DNA of 64,000 bases, from positions 685,512,583-685,576,582 of the forward strand of contig NC_081412.1 in NCBI RefSeq assembly GCF_030272615.1, written 5' to 3'. The position numbers and the translations under genes are program-made. This DNA comes from Cryptomeria japonica. Lineage: Eukaryota; Streptophyta; Pinopsida; Cupressales; Cupressaceae. The notes beneath the pieces were generated by a model, which was not told the DNA's origin, did not search any database, and saw nothing but the letters and a program-made list of their open reading frames with translations. Within the stretch, counting starts at the first letter, position 1. The number at the start of each line of letters is the position of its first letter. Positions 47,153 to 59,876 of the stretch are shown piece by piece.

Positions 47153-49745
47153 TGTTGGTATTGTGTTGTCATTGATGTCAACCGGTATAGAAGAATGCAA
47201 CTGGTGTGATAGATTGTTGGTATTGCTATCATTGATGTCAACCAGTATAGGATGACTACCGATATAAGAGATATATATGCAACACTGTCATATAGGAGTA
47301 CATGATGAGATATCTTTGATATCACCTTGTGTTGCAGATCACCGATAAGGCAAGGAAGAGAATGTCATTCAGAGGAATGATCACTGGAGTCACTAGTACA
47401 CAAGTTAGTGCCTGACTTATGTGGATGAAATGGACAGGTTGCTGATATAGTGTATCACCAGTAAGGAGAGTATGTCAACTGATAAGTGAACTGTTGACAA
47501 TGGGTAGGATGCTTGGATGTTGTTTGTGATGAAGAGGCAGAATGTTACCTAAATCACATCAACACGGGAGGAGAAGGATGTACAAGTTATCGGTATGTTG
47601 AGAGTTTGCAGATCAGCAGGGCTCCCATCGGATGAAGATGCAGTCACCATGTGAAGAGATGACTGACAGTGAATGTGCCCACACTAGATCACATGTGCCT
47701 GGTTGAAGACATGCTACACAGATAGGGAAGCCACATGAGTATATTGCAAGATGCAGTTGACAAGGTGTCACTCCACCAATATGTTCAACTTATCTCCTAT
47801 TATGCATAATGTACATTATAGTTCTGTGAGATAAGGAAGAAGAGGTAAAGGCAAGTGTTTAAAGGCTCACACCAGATCTACCAGTGAAACAAAAGGGATG
47901 CTTCGAGTACATGAAATCGGGGTTATGCATTGGACCGAAAAGAAGGCATGTTGGGATGATGGTACAAATGAAGAGTGATGGGTTTGTCACCTTGACAAAC
48001 CGACAGAGATGTTATTCAAGATGATGAAGAAGGAGGCATAGTGGTGCATCTAAAAATAGAGAATGAAACCAGCATGCAGATGGCTTAGTTGGAAACCACT
48101 AAAGGATGATGACATGTTGTCATCAGGATGGCTACCGGTAAGGAAGCGAAGAGGCTAAGAGATGTGACTCTAACTGATGAGAATGAACATGCTTTGGATA
48201 GACATGTCTAGTGACCGGTTAAGGAGTTCCATCGACAGTTTAGCATAGAGCAAACATGAGAAGTTAACTGGTAAAGTGTAAGATATTGGTAGGGTTAGTA
48301 AAATGACAGAAAAGAAGAACCGATTGAGTGTTTGGTCGATGATCCTATCTGAACTGACACACCGATCCAATCTGGCAGTTGGTCGACATGGATGCCATGT
48401 GGAGTCAAGATGGCGGACTTGCATGTAGCGATAGATGGAGTGTGCATTGACGAGGTAGTTGTAGAGTTGGTCGACATTAATGGAAGACCTCGTAAATCAT
48501 GGGATGTGTTGCAGAGCCATTGCAGAGGTTTGCGGCTCAAGATCTAGAGGACAACTGAGAGCCAGCTCATAGTGATTGAGGAGATCAAGGAAGATGAAGA
48601 AAGCCGCATGATCAATCTTGGTGTTTGACCAAGAAATCAACCGATAGGGTAAAAAGCAGATTGCCAAAGATAGAAGGCATGATCAAGAAGGCACAACAAT
48701 GGCGGTGATGATCAAACTATTGTCTGGGCAATTAGATCAGACACAGATCTGATTGGATTTGGTTTACCTTGAGGTTGATGAGGAAACCCTAACCACCCAT
48801 ATTTTTGAATTATCTTTTGGCGGGAAAATCAGGTTATAAATAAGGAAGCTAAAATCATTGAAGGTTGCAACTGGATAGAAGAAGGTAGAGTTGCTGTGAA
48901 GTGTGTGAGTGCTGCATGAGAGAGCTAGATCAGTCACAGAGAAAATAGCTAAGGATAGCAGTGACTGAGGGAGTGAAGGTTAAACCGGTGATAGGGTTTA
49001 ATAGAGGGTTAACCAGTATGGTTTGAGCAACCAGTATAGCAGCTAGAGTGCATTTGAAGAGATAACTGGTAGGACCTTGTACCGACATGTAGACAATTGA
49101 GAAGACTAAAGAGAAGAGCAACAAGGAGGAGATCCGATAGAATAGAAGAAGAGAAAAGGTGAACTGACAATGTAGCAACAGAAGAGTGAACCGGTGTAGT
49201 AGAGAAGGTGTCTCACCGACAGAAGGAAGTTGTGTGCAGAGGTTACAAAACTCTTTTGTAACCAGGATATTACTTTTGTATTTGAATGTTTATTGTGATC
49301 ACTGAGTTGTAGCTCAGTGTAGGGGTTGTAGCTCCATTGAGTTGGTGCCCATAAACTAGCAGGGGTTATAGATCCTTTGGGTTGTAGCCCACAAATCAGT
49401 TAGGGGTTGGTTCTCCTTGGGTTGGTTCCCTAAATTAGGGGTTGGTTCTCCTTGGGTTGGTACCCTAAACATTGTAACAAAGATTCATTGTGAGGCGGGA
49501 TTGGAGTAGTAGACTCCAGTATCATTGCTCATCGAGGTTTTTCCCATCTTGAGTTTTCCTCGTACATACCGGTGTTATGTGATGTCCCTCTTGTGTGAAT
49601 TCATTTGTGTTTAGTCTTCACACTAACCGATAAGTCAACATTTAGTTAGATCTGTTAATAGGTATACTCACATAAGGATAGTTAAAGGGAAAATTTTGAG
49701 AACCACTGATTCACCCCCCCTCTCAGTAGTGCATTGTGTCTAAAA
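47153..49745 (+). repeat. 5' LTR of the gag-only element
   Basis: It begins TGTTGGTATTGTG and ends GTGTCTAAAA (the final CA mutated to AA). Its first 62 bases are imperfectly repeated from 47215. A TATA box TATAAATA lies at 48835. The local module is at 49530-49566 and GATTCACCCCCCCTCTCAGT near the end. About 95 bases near 47770-47865 are absent from the 3' copy. Confidence 0.85.
48835..48842 (+). promoter_or_regulatory. TATA box in the 5' LTR
   Basis: TATAAATAAGG, conserved at 54807-54814 in the 3' LTR. It sits about 900 bases before the LTR end, so the R/U5 part is long. Confidence 0.55.
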
Positions 49746-49746
49746 A

Positions 49747-49759
49747 TTGGTATCAGAGC
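49747..49759 (+). promoter_or_regulatory. Primer binding site, initiator tRNA-Met type
   Basis: TTGGTATCAGAGC, the exact plant copia consensus, one base after the 5' LTR end. Confidence 0.9.
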
Positions 49760-49818
49760 TTAGGTAACCCGTTTATCAAGCTTTCTCTTGCTTGGGTAGA
49801 TTCTGGCTTAAGGACACA

Positions 49819-51930
49819 ATGGTCTATTTAGTGTCAATACCTACTCCTATGTTTAATGGATCAAACTATGCCATTTGGAGTTGCAGAATGGAAATCTACT
49901 TGTCCTCCCTAGGATATGAAGTCTGGATGGCGGTTGTTAATGGTCTCCCTAAGAATGCCAGTCCTCCCACCTACTCTGAAGAAGAAAGAAGATGCATGTG
50001 CAATGAAGAAGCCATGAAGGCCATATTCAGTGGGCTCACCGGTGATGTTTCTTCACAAGTGGATAAGTGCAGATCAACAAAAAGTCTATGGGATAGATTG
50101 AAGAAGATGTATGGAAATGAACCCTGCACCACTAGATTAGTTTGTGGAAGTGAGAAGAACAATGTTGGAGACACATGCACGGATGACAAAGGTAGATCAG
50201 ATTGTTGCAGTAGCAATGATGAAGAAGGAACTCATCTCTTCATGGCACAAGAATCTGAAGATGAGGTGCACACATCTAAAAGTGATAAGGAAAATGGATC
50301 CCATTAATATGAAGTGTTTGACAATGATAATGAATAAAATGAAGAAGAAGGAGACAAGGCAGATAGATCTAGCCAGCAAGATCTATTTGATAGTGAAGGT
50401 GAAGAAGAAGAGGAAGAAGAAGCTGATCATGAAGGAGAGCTTGTAAATGCACTTGAAGAACTCAGTAGAGTAAGAAAGGAATACAAGCTATTCAAGAATG
50501 TTGCTATTGTGGAGCAGAACCAGTTGATAAAATGCCTTGAATAATCTGAGAAATGCATCTCAAAGTTGAAGTCTCAAGAAGAAGGCACCAAGGAGTGTCG
50601 GTGTAATGATCTAGCATTTGTGCTAGAAGTCAAAGACAAAGAATATCTACAGTTGGTTGGAGAAATGGAGACTCTCCGAAATTACCTTGAAAAATGTCAG
50701 GATGAGCTCAAGATAAGAATCTGGTTTGATGTCAATAGTGATGCCTTGGACAAAATGTTGAAGAAACAAAATCATTCCAAGGACATTGAAGGTTTAGGAA
50801 GTGGCGCTAGTGAATTCTCCACCAACAAGAATGTCCCCCACAATGACATTCTGTTTGTCTCCTCAAATGGAGAAAAAAAGGGATAGACCTTCGCAGTCAG
50901 AAATGCTCCCTGGAAGAAGGTTGACCTAAATACTACTGGTGATGACTTGCAGACAAGAATAAAGACCGGTGTTGCAAGAAGGAGGAACAATGAAGATCCC
51001 AAGGGAAAAGGGAAGATGGGAGAAAACAAATTCACTGAAAGCAGGAACATGAGAAGACAACAAAGAAGACCTCCTACTAGTAGAAGACAAGGAAATGCTA
51101 CCACCCACAAGTCAAAGCAAGTGTGGGAGAAGAAGAGACCAAAAGGAAGGGCTGCATAGAATGGACAATCAAGGATCCATCCTCAAAGAAGGAGAAATAG
51201 AGATGCTAGACCAGTAAGATCTCCCCATGCATGGCAGAATAAATTTGTGAGTCATATGCCATCCTTTACTGGTTATTGCTTTGCATGTAATAGTTATGGC
51301 CGTAGGGCAGAAAAATGTAGAAAGAGATCTAGAAATAATAATATAAGATCTCATAGATATCATGCATATGAGAAAAATGTATCCATGATTAGATACATGC
51401 ATGTCCCCTCTCAGTCATGCTAGAAAGAATCCATTTGTTGTTCCTAATAATGTAAATGTTGTGTGTTATAACTGCAATGGATTTGGCCATAGAGAGTTTG
51501 AATGCAGGAAGAGGAACCTGTAGTCATATGGAGGCTGGTATAGCAATTGTGCTCTACAGAAAAGTGGGAACAAAGCATATGAAAGTCAGAAACCTGCATG
51601 GAACCAAAGAAGAAGGGTCCCTATAGGAGCAAGAGATCCACCGGTTTTGGCTGTTAATCACAACAACATGACAAGAAGCAGATGGTCAAACCGGTATGTT
51701 AAGATATTCCCAAATCATGAAGTTGGGATGGATGTTGTGTGCTACTATAACACTACTTTCAGTTGTGATGCATAATCCAGAAATGAAAGGGCCCATCAGC
51801 AGAAGGTGGTAAGACCTTCTCCTAAGCCTGAAGATAGGAAGAAGAATGAGACCAAGCAAGTATGGAGGAAGAAGACCATTGATCGGCATTGTGCATTCAA
51901 TGCACAAGTGATATCTTCTAATTCCTAGAG
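49819..51930 (+). pseudogene. gag: Copia Gag (UBN2 capsid domain, coiled region, zinc knuckles)
   Basis: The ATG at 49819, 59 bases after the primer site, starts MVYLVSIPTPMFNGSNYAIW, the standard start of copia Gag. The UBN2 domain follows to about 50110 (VDKCRSTKSLWDRLKKMYG). After it the acidic/charged segments change frame near 50150, 50450 and 50890. VRNAPWKKVDL at about 50890 opens the C-terminal part. One knuckle, CFACNSYGRRAEKC (51277-51318), has Arg for His; the next, CYNCNGFGHREFEC (51464-51505), is complete but in another frame. The end resembles the usual KQVWRKK...CAF gag terminus near 51860-51900, where protease (the DSGCSRHM motif) should start but does not. Confidence 0.82.
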
Positions 51931-53214
51931 GAGATGCAAGATCTTAGGGGGAGTAATACACCGAAATTATCATTCACCCCTTAGCGAAGAAGGGCACATG
52001 GAAGAACAAGGTGCTGCCGGTATGAAGGAAGAAAATGAGATGATAAGTGTGTGTAGAGGTTGCTTTGACTACACACCTACAAATGAAAATTGGATCACTA
52101 CTGTTGTGTCAATATATGACAAGATAACAATTTGAATCAGATACAAAGTGACACAAAATGTTAGGAGCCACAGGAAGGTGCTCTGGTAGTGACAGTGGAT
52201 CGGTACAGGGAACTGAGATGTGTAGGATGTTACCGACATGAATGCTAACAGGTACTTGCAGGTTATGTAAGACAATGAGGTTGTAGATCATTGCATTGGC
52301 CCCGGTAGCATGGAATGTGGGGTTTATGTCTCAGGTGGTATTGGAAAAGACCTGAATGACATATGTTATCCCAGAGGTTGATCATGCATGCTCACATTAT
52401 TTTGAGCTAATTGGTTTGATCTATAACTTGATGATGACATTGTATGACATTGTGTACATCCAGGATCATGTCATAGTCTATGGTGGATATGATGGAGCTA
52501 AAGATCATCATATGATCACATATGTACAACTAAAATGATACATGGAGGTGATTGGAGTCCCGGTATTGGACCTGATTGAAGATGAGGACCTGAGATGTAT
52601 GACTCAGGGGGAGTTCAAGTGCTTATAATGCTGAGCCGACATACTTGAACTTGTGAGGATACTGACTGCCCAAACTACAGATGATGGAAATTGCAGTAGG
52701 TATAACCGGGAGAATTTCATGGTTATGGGTATCTGCTTGTAATTTTGGTGGGTTGTATTCATAGTACAATCACATTTGATTCTAAAGAAATTTGGGATCA
52801 AACGGGAGGTGAAGCAGTTTGACCGACAGGTGAGTAGTATTCACTGACTCATACTTCTGTAGTTGAATGTTTCAACAAATGTTATCAAATTTGCATAATC
52901 AATTGGTGTCAGTTGATGGTTTAGTCCTCCATCTCAAGTATTGTGACTTGAGAAAATGTAACAAGTGGTATCAAAGGAGGAGATGCATCCTATGAAGATA
53001 AAGGGGAAGAAAGAATTCTATCAGTGACTGATAAATACAAGGAGGAATGATATCCTAATAGTTCCCTTTGCCATTGTTGTCAAAGGGGGAGAAAGATTCT
53101 ATAGTATACCACATACTACATGTGTGAGAATCCATTAGATCATACAAAGGGGGAGAGAGATTATGTAGTATGTCGGATACTACATGAGTTGACATCAATA
53201 CCAAAGGGGGAGAT
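51931..53214 (+). promoter_or_regulatory. Non-coding 3' segment with five polypurine tracts
   Basis: AGGGGGAG-type words occur at 51945, 52605, 53083, 53145 and 53203; the last (AAAGGGGGAGAT) abuts the 3' LTR. All frames are closed. Repeated tracts of this kind are a described Sirevirus feature. A few tracts are followed by similar words (AGATTCTATAGTATACC, AGATTATGTAGTATGTC), so the segment may have grown by duplication. Confidence 0.75.
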
Positions 53215-55730
53215 TGTTGGCATTGTGTTGTCATTGATGTCAACCGGTATAGAAGAATGCAACTGGTATGATAGATTGTTGGTATTGCTATCATTGATGT
53301 CAACCAGTATAGGATAACTACTGGTATAAGAAATATTTGTGCAACACTGTCATATAGGAGTACAAGATGAGATATCTTTGATATAACCTTGTGTTGTAGA
53401 TCACCGGTAAAGCAAGGAAGAGAATGTCATTCAGAGGAATAATCACTGGAGTAACTGGTACACAAGTTAGTGCTTGACTTGTGTGGATGAAATGGACAGG
53501 GTACCGGTACAGTGTATCACCAATAAGGAGAGTATGTCAACTGATAAGTGAAGTGTTGACAATGGGCAGGATGCTTGGATGTTGTTTGTGATGAAGAGGC
53601 AGAATGTTACCTAAATCACATCAACACTGGAGGAGAAGGATGTACAGGTCACCGGTATGCTGAGAGGTTGCAAATCAACATGATTCCCACCAGATGAAGA
53701 TGCAGTTACCATGTGAAGAGATGACTGACAGTGAATGTGCCCACACCATATCACACGTGCTTGGTTGAAGACATGCTGCACAAATAGGGAAGCCACATGA
53801 TTACATTTCAGGATGCAGTTGACAAGTTATTAAAAGGCTCACACTGGATCTACCGGTGAAACAAAAGGGATGCCTCAAGTACATAAAATCAGGGTTATGC
53901 ATTGGACCGAAAGAGAAGGCATGTTGGGATGTTGGTACAAATGAAGACTGATGGGTTTGTCACCTTGACAAATTGATAGAGATCTTATTCAGGTTGATGA
54001 AGAAGGAGACATAGTGGTGCATCTGAAAATAGAGAATGAAACCGACATGCAAAGGCCTTAGTTGGAAACCACTGAAGGATGATGACATGTTGTCATGAGG
54101 ATGGCTACCGGTAAGCATGAGAACTGGTAAGGAAGCGAAGAAGCTAAGAGATGTGACTCTAACTGATGAGAATGAGCATGCTTTGGATAGACATGTCTGG
54201 TGACCGGTTAAGGAGTTCCACCAGCAGTTCAGCATAGAGAATACATGAGAAGTTAACCGGTAAAGTGTAAGATACCGACAGGGTTAGTAAACCGACAGAA
54301 AAGAAGAACCAGTTGAGTGTTTGGTTAGTGATCCTATTTGAACCCACACACCGATCCAAGCTAGCAGTTGGTCGATATGGATGCCACGTGGAGTCAAGAT
54401 GGTGGACTTCCATGCAACGATAGATGGAGTGTGCACCAACGAGGTAGTTGCAGAGTTGGTCGACATTAATGGAAGACCCCGTAAATCAGGGGATGTGTTG
54501 TAGAGCCATTGCAGAGGTTTGCGGATCAAGGTCTGGAGGACAATTGAGAGCCAACTTAGAGTGATTGAGGAGATCGAGGCAGATGAAAGAAACCGCAAGA
54601 CAAATCTTGGTGTTTGACCAAAAAATTAGCCGACGGGGTAAAAAACAGATTGCCAAAGATAGAAGACATGATCAAGAAGGCGCGACAATGACAGTGCCGA
54701 TCAAATTTCTGTCGGGCAATCTGATTGGATTTGGTTTGCCTTGAGGTTGATGAGGAAACCCTAACCACCCATGTTTTTGAATTGGCTTTTGACAGGAAAA
54801 CCAGGTTATAAATAAGGAAGCCAAAATCATTGAAGGTTGTTGCTGGATGGAAGAAGATAGAGTTGTTGCGAAGTGTGTGAGTGCTGCATGAGAGAGCTAG
54901 ATCAGTCATAGAGAAAATAGCTAAGGATAGTAGTGACTGAGGGAGTGAAGGTTAAACTGATGATAGGGTTTAACATAGGGTTAATCGATGTGGTTTGAGT
55001 AACCGGTATAATAGCTAGAGTGCATTTGAAGAGATAACCGGTAGGAGCTTGTACCGGCAGGTAGAAAGTTGAGAAGACTGAAGAGCAGAGCAGCAAGGAG
55101 GAGATCCGATAGAAACAAAAGAAGAGCAAAGGTGAACCAACAAAGTTTACTGGTAGTGCAACAGTAGATGAGAGCAACAGAAGAGTGATCTGGTGTAGTA
55201 GAGAAGGTGTCTCACCGACATAAGGAAGTTGTTTGCAGAGATTGCAAAACTCTTTTGTAACCAAGATATTACTTTTGTATTTGAATATTTATTGTGATCA
55301 CTGAGTTGTAGCTCAGTGCAGGGGTTGTAGCTCCTTTGGGTTGGTGCCCATAAACTAGCAGGGGTTATAGCTCCTTTGGGTTGTAGCCCATAAATCAGTT
55401 AGGGGTTGGTGCTCTAAATCAGGGGTTGGTGCTCCTTGGGTTGGTGCCCTAAACATTGTAACAGAGATTCATTGTGAGGTTGGATTAGAGCCGTAAACTC
55501 CAGCAACATTGCTCACTGAGGTTTTTCCCTTCTTGGGTTTTCCTCGTACATACTGGTGTTATGTGATGTCCCTCTTGTGTGAATGCATTTGTGTTTAGTC
55601 TTCACACTAATCAGTAAGTTTGCATTTAGTTAGATCTATTAATAGGTATACTCACATAAGGATAGTTAAAGGGAAAAGTTTGAGAATCACTAATTCACTC
55701 CCCCCTCTCAGTAGTGCATGGTGTCTAACA
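53215..55730 (+). repeat. 3' LTR of the gag-only element
   Basis: It begins TGTTGGCATTGTG and ends GTGTCTAACA. It has the same initial 62-base near-duplication, TATA box and module (55512-55545) as the 5' LTR. Relative to the 5' copy it lacks about 95 bases and has a short duplication GTAAGCATGAGAACTG near 54110-54130. Confidence 0.85.
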
Positions 55731-58365
55731 GGTAGCCCATGTTCTCAATGATCTTTGACTCTCATTGGTCCTTTTGTTTTCCTATCTTGTGTTCCTTTCT
55801 CGGATCTTTTATTGTCTTGATTTCTCTTCCTATTTAGAGTTTGAAATTGTATCGTTACTATTATTATAGCAAAAAACATTTTATTGTTTCTTTCCAAATT
55901 AAAAGTCTTTTAAAAACCCACTTTCCCTTATCTATACAAAAACTAATTCTATATTATTCAACTGTTTCCAAATTAGATTCTATATTATACTATATTTTTT
56001 AATATAATTACTCATTCTAACTTAAACTAACCATTATAATTTTATTTCATTTCATTTTAAATTTAAAAGAATCGATTTCTTTGAATAACATCTCCTTCAA
56101 TCCTACTGATTAGATCTTTTGGCCATTTAAATGTAAACCATATAATTCTTTTGATGCAAGTCAATAAAAAATCTCTTTAAAACATTTTTTAAAAGAAAAA
56201 AAAAAGGCACATCTAATACTACAACAAAAAAAACATGAGGAATAATAAGTCGGTGGAGGTTCCAATGTTTTGTATTTTATTTATATAAAAGGTATAATGA
56301 ATGGCTAAGATTTGCATCATTTTTCTTAATAATTAAATTAATGCACTTTTTTTCTTATATGTTAAGTAAAAACTAGCCGTGGCGTTACGTAAGCCATGAC
56401 AGCAAGTATGGAATATTCGAATCATGATTTGATTTATGAAAGAAAAAATATTTTCTATTATATTAGGGAAAACTCTATGGAATTATGCTATTGTTTTTAA
56501 AGCTACAATTTATATTTAGTGAGATTTTTTAAGGGAGTTTGGACGGCAACCATTTTGGGTATTCTTTGGAACTTTAAATAATTCATTGAAAAAGAGGGTT
56601 TGCTGGTCAAAAAGTATATCCATAAAGTTTAAATAAAAAAAATTAAGGAAAAAATATATTTTTCTTTATGGATTCTTTATTTGTATTATTTCATTTTTTA
56701 TGTCTTTTAATGTGTTAGATAAGTTAATATAGAATTTTATTAAAAGAATTATTTTTTAAAAAAGTATTTTTTATTAAATATATAAATAGGACGATATAAA
56801 TATAAAATCTTGTGTATGTATATTAGTATATATAGAGTGTATGTATATCATCATATATAGAAAAGCAATATATTACAAAAGATAAATTATTAATAATTAT
56901 ATTTTAAAGTTTAATAAATTTGTAAATAGATATCTTTGAATATCTTAATATCGCAAACAAAAAAGATTATCTAGGAGATTATTTGATATAGTATACATAA
57001 GTAACGTGATTAATAATAAAGTATGTAGTCTTTTTAATCTAAGTAGTAGTTATATCCCATATTTATCATTTTCTCATTTTATTATGTTGTTTCAAACAAG
57101 TTGAAGAAAATATTTTCATTGTTTACATTAGATGATGATTAAGTTTTTTATAATTGATTTATACAATTCTAATTGTGATCATCGTAATTTTCAACCATAT
57201 TGAACTCCTTGAGAGATTCCATTCAATTGTTGGGAAGTTCAAATAAATCCAAATCCAAGGGGAAACTTTGTCTTTAATATCATATAAAGTATATAGAGAA
57301 TAAAATCCCAAGCTGTGTTAATTTAGGAAAATCGTCAACTATGCACAACAGTGAGATTTTTTTTAGCTTTAGCTAGTGTGTGTTCATTATTATCAATTAT
57401 GCATGATAATAATAAAAAAATTAATTTTTAGTTAGTACATACTTAGCTAGTCATGGTGTTGTTAGTATAAGGCTTGCTCCTACACTCCTATAAATCTAGA
57501 GGTGTGATATTTCTACATAGAGAGAATAACTAGAAGTATATCTAATAATTCTTTTTTTTTTTTTTAATTTGAGTGATCAATATAGAGAAACGTATTATCT
57601 TGAACCAAGAATATAATTGGCTACCAAATTCTCTTACCATAAGAAAATTTATAAACTGAAAGAACTTAAGTTATGATTTTGTTTAAAGCAAAATTGAAGT
57701 TGCAACCCTCTTTGAGACCCTCAAACAAGTTTTATTCAAGCATATCAAATAACTTGTAAGAATTGACAAGACACAAATATGAAACTACATTGCTTCCATA
57801 ATTAGTATCTACATCCTAGAACATGTAAAACATACACAATAATAATGACTACAAATTATTGAAAAAAATACATAAGCTCACTATAGCAAATAAAACTCAA
57901 CCTAGTTGCCCTAATTGTATACCAAGACTTTGCTCTCTAGACAAACATTTCTAGATAAATGTCTTTGAGAAGTCCCTAATTGCCAATTTGTTAAAAATCT
58001 TGTAATATATTTCAATGCAAACATGTTTAACATGTACATATAGGAAGAAACAATCATGAATTCACTCAACAATAATCTATTAAGAAAATTAAATATACAT
58101 TTTTTTTAATTTTGAAAAAAACATGGCTCTGCGATTTTCTTCGCGAAAACATTCGGACCTCAAATGACATAAATGTTTTTTTGAGAAAACAAAATATGCG
58201 GTTTCGGCCTGCAATCCGGGGAACTGGGCTCCCCTACCTCAGGCAAAATCGGAATGGCAGATGGTGAAACCAAGGAGATGTCGAAGGGCTACTATGAAAG
58301 ATTTACCATTTTCTAGAAATGGAGATCAGGGCAAATAGAATACCCGTCGCCAGGGAGGCTCCATC
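55731..58365. other. AT-rich intergenic stretch
   Basis: After the GGTAG duplication I see no gene, RNA or terminal repeat until about 58130, where GC content rises; 58130-58365 is probably the 5' leader of the LINE. Confidence 0.5.
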
Positions 58366-59876
58366 ATGTCGTCTATCTCCAACAGGTTCACCCATTTGCA
58401 GAATCTTGAGGAAGACTTTGTAAAACCGGTTCCCTGAGTCAAGCTAAATACAAATAAAAATAAATGTAAAGGAAATCTGGATAATTGGAGGTCGGGTGGT
58501 AATTATGCCAGACCTAGGGTTTCCGTAGAGAGGCAAGAATCCCAAAACTTTGCCTCCTCCCAAACCCTCGATGGTTAAGCCAAATAGGATGTTGAACCCT
58601 AATTCAGAATTGATGAATGTGTTGGAAATCAATGACAGTTTGGTTGAAAGGATTCAACAATTTTGCAAAAGATTTTGGATTTTTGCTAGATGGTGCAGAC
58701 TTGGAGTCTCAACAAAGGCAATTGTAGATTGGTTCAAGTCGTCCTTCAATTAGATAGTAAGTATTGCCATCTCGCTCGAGGGTTTTCTTTATATTGATTG
58801 CGGAAATGTCAGGCATAAGAATGAATTCTTAACAGGTAAATCTCTGATTTTTAAAGGCTTTGATTTTAAATTTTTAGAATGGCAACCTTCTTTCAATCCA
58901 AATAAATTAAAGTCATTTAAAGTAGATAGATCGGTTTTGATCCCTAACTTACTAGCAAAATTAATGGATATGGAAATTATTAGGAAAATAGGTAATCATT
59001 TAGGAAAATTTGTAGAGATTAGTGACAAAAATAGGAAGTATTTGAATTGTTTATTGATAATTAATATGGATATTAGTGTGAATTCACTCTGCCCCATTGA
59101 AATCAAAACTAGGGAGTCGTCTTTCTTAATTTACCCTGAATTTTATAAAGCGATTCTAGATCTAGACTTAGCATCCAAACCAGTCTTAGAAGTTTTTCCC
59201 TCTCAAATAAACCCTAGAGCAATCGCTAAGCTGGATATTTGTTTTAATTTAGAAAAAGGAGGGTTTGTGATTAAGGATAACTCTCTGTCAACGGGGCAGT
59301 ATGATGGGGTTGAAGAGGGGGAAATTATAGGTGACCAGAGTATGGATGAGGGGAAGAATCCCTCTCTACTACTATCCCATGAGGATATGCTGAAGGATAA
59401 GCAGGGGAGGGTTTCTGACTCTAAGGAAGTGAAGAACTGTTGTGCCCTTGAAGTGACCATAAGGGAAGAATTTAAATTTTTTTATCTCGGGATAGAAACG
59501 GTGAATTCAATCTTGATATTGATGATCGGGAGGATGGGGTGAAGGAAGAATTAACTCTTATCCCTGAACAAGATGTTGATTCGAATGTCAAGAGCAATTT
59601 GGGAGAAAATGGCTCCTCCCAACCATTAGAAGCCCCCAATAGTTTGGATAAGGTTGAACAAGAGGTAGATCTGGTTCGAAAAGAGGAAGAGGTAAACTAC
59701 ATTATCAACTATTTATGTGATTCATTCACTAAGGATATCCTGGAGAATTTACTGGATGAAATAGTAGACAAGGATGAGCTAGAACTACAGAAGAGGTTGC
59801 TGAGAAAAGGGATTATGAATTTTACCCATCCCCCTGAGGTCACTAATATGAATGCCCTCATAATAGAGTTAGATAA
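58366..59876 (+). pseudogene. LINE ORF1 (DUF4283-type RNA-binding protein)
   Basis: The probable start is the ATG at 58366 (MSSISNRFTHLQNLEEDF), which resembles plant L1 ORF1 starts. After stops the frame changes and runs through SLVERIQQFCKRFW, then GFLYIDCGNVRHKNEFLTG, KGFDFKFLEWQPSFNPNKL and IGNHLGKFVEISDKN, the DUF4283 pattern. The acidic C-terminal part continues in a third frame; that shift lies at a run of seven T (59477-59483), as a slippage would produce. Stops include 58751. ORF1 proteins bind LINE RNA. The gene is cut at 59876 by an LTR, and ORF2 would lie beyond the right edge. Confidence 0.72.

Larger units (their letters stand above)
47153..55730 (+). mobile_element. Non-autonomous Sirevirus-like element, gag only
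   Basis: An 8.58 kb element with long LTRs (47153-49745 and 53215-55730) is flanked by a perfect 5-bp duplication GGTAG (47148-47152 and 55731-55735). It has the start-Met primer site, a full-length but broken gag, then 1.3 kb of non-coding DNA with five polypurine tracts. No protease, integrase, RT or RNase H is present in any frame. It follows the build known as TR-GAG: an LTR element that makes only Gag. Confidence 0.88.
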
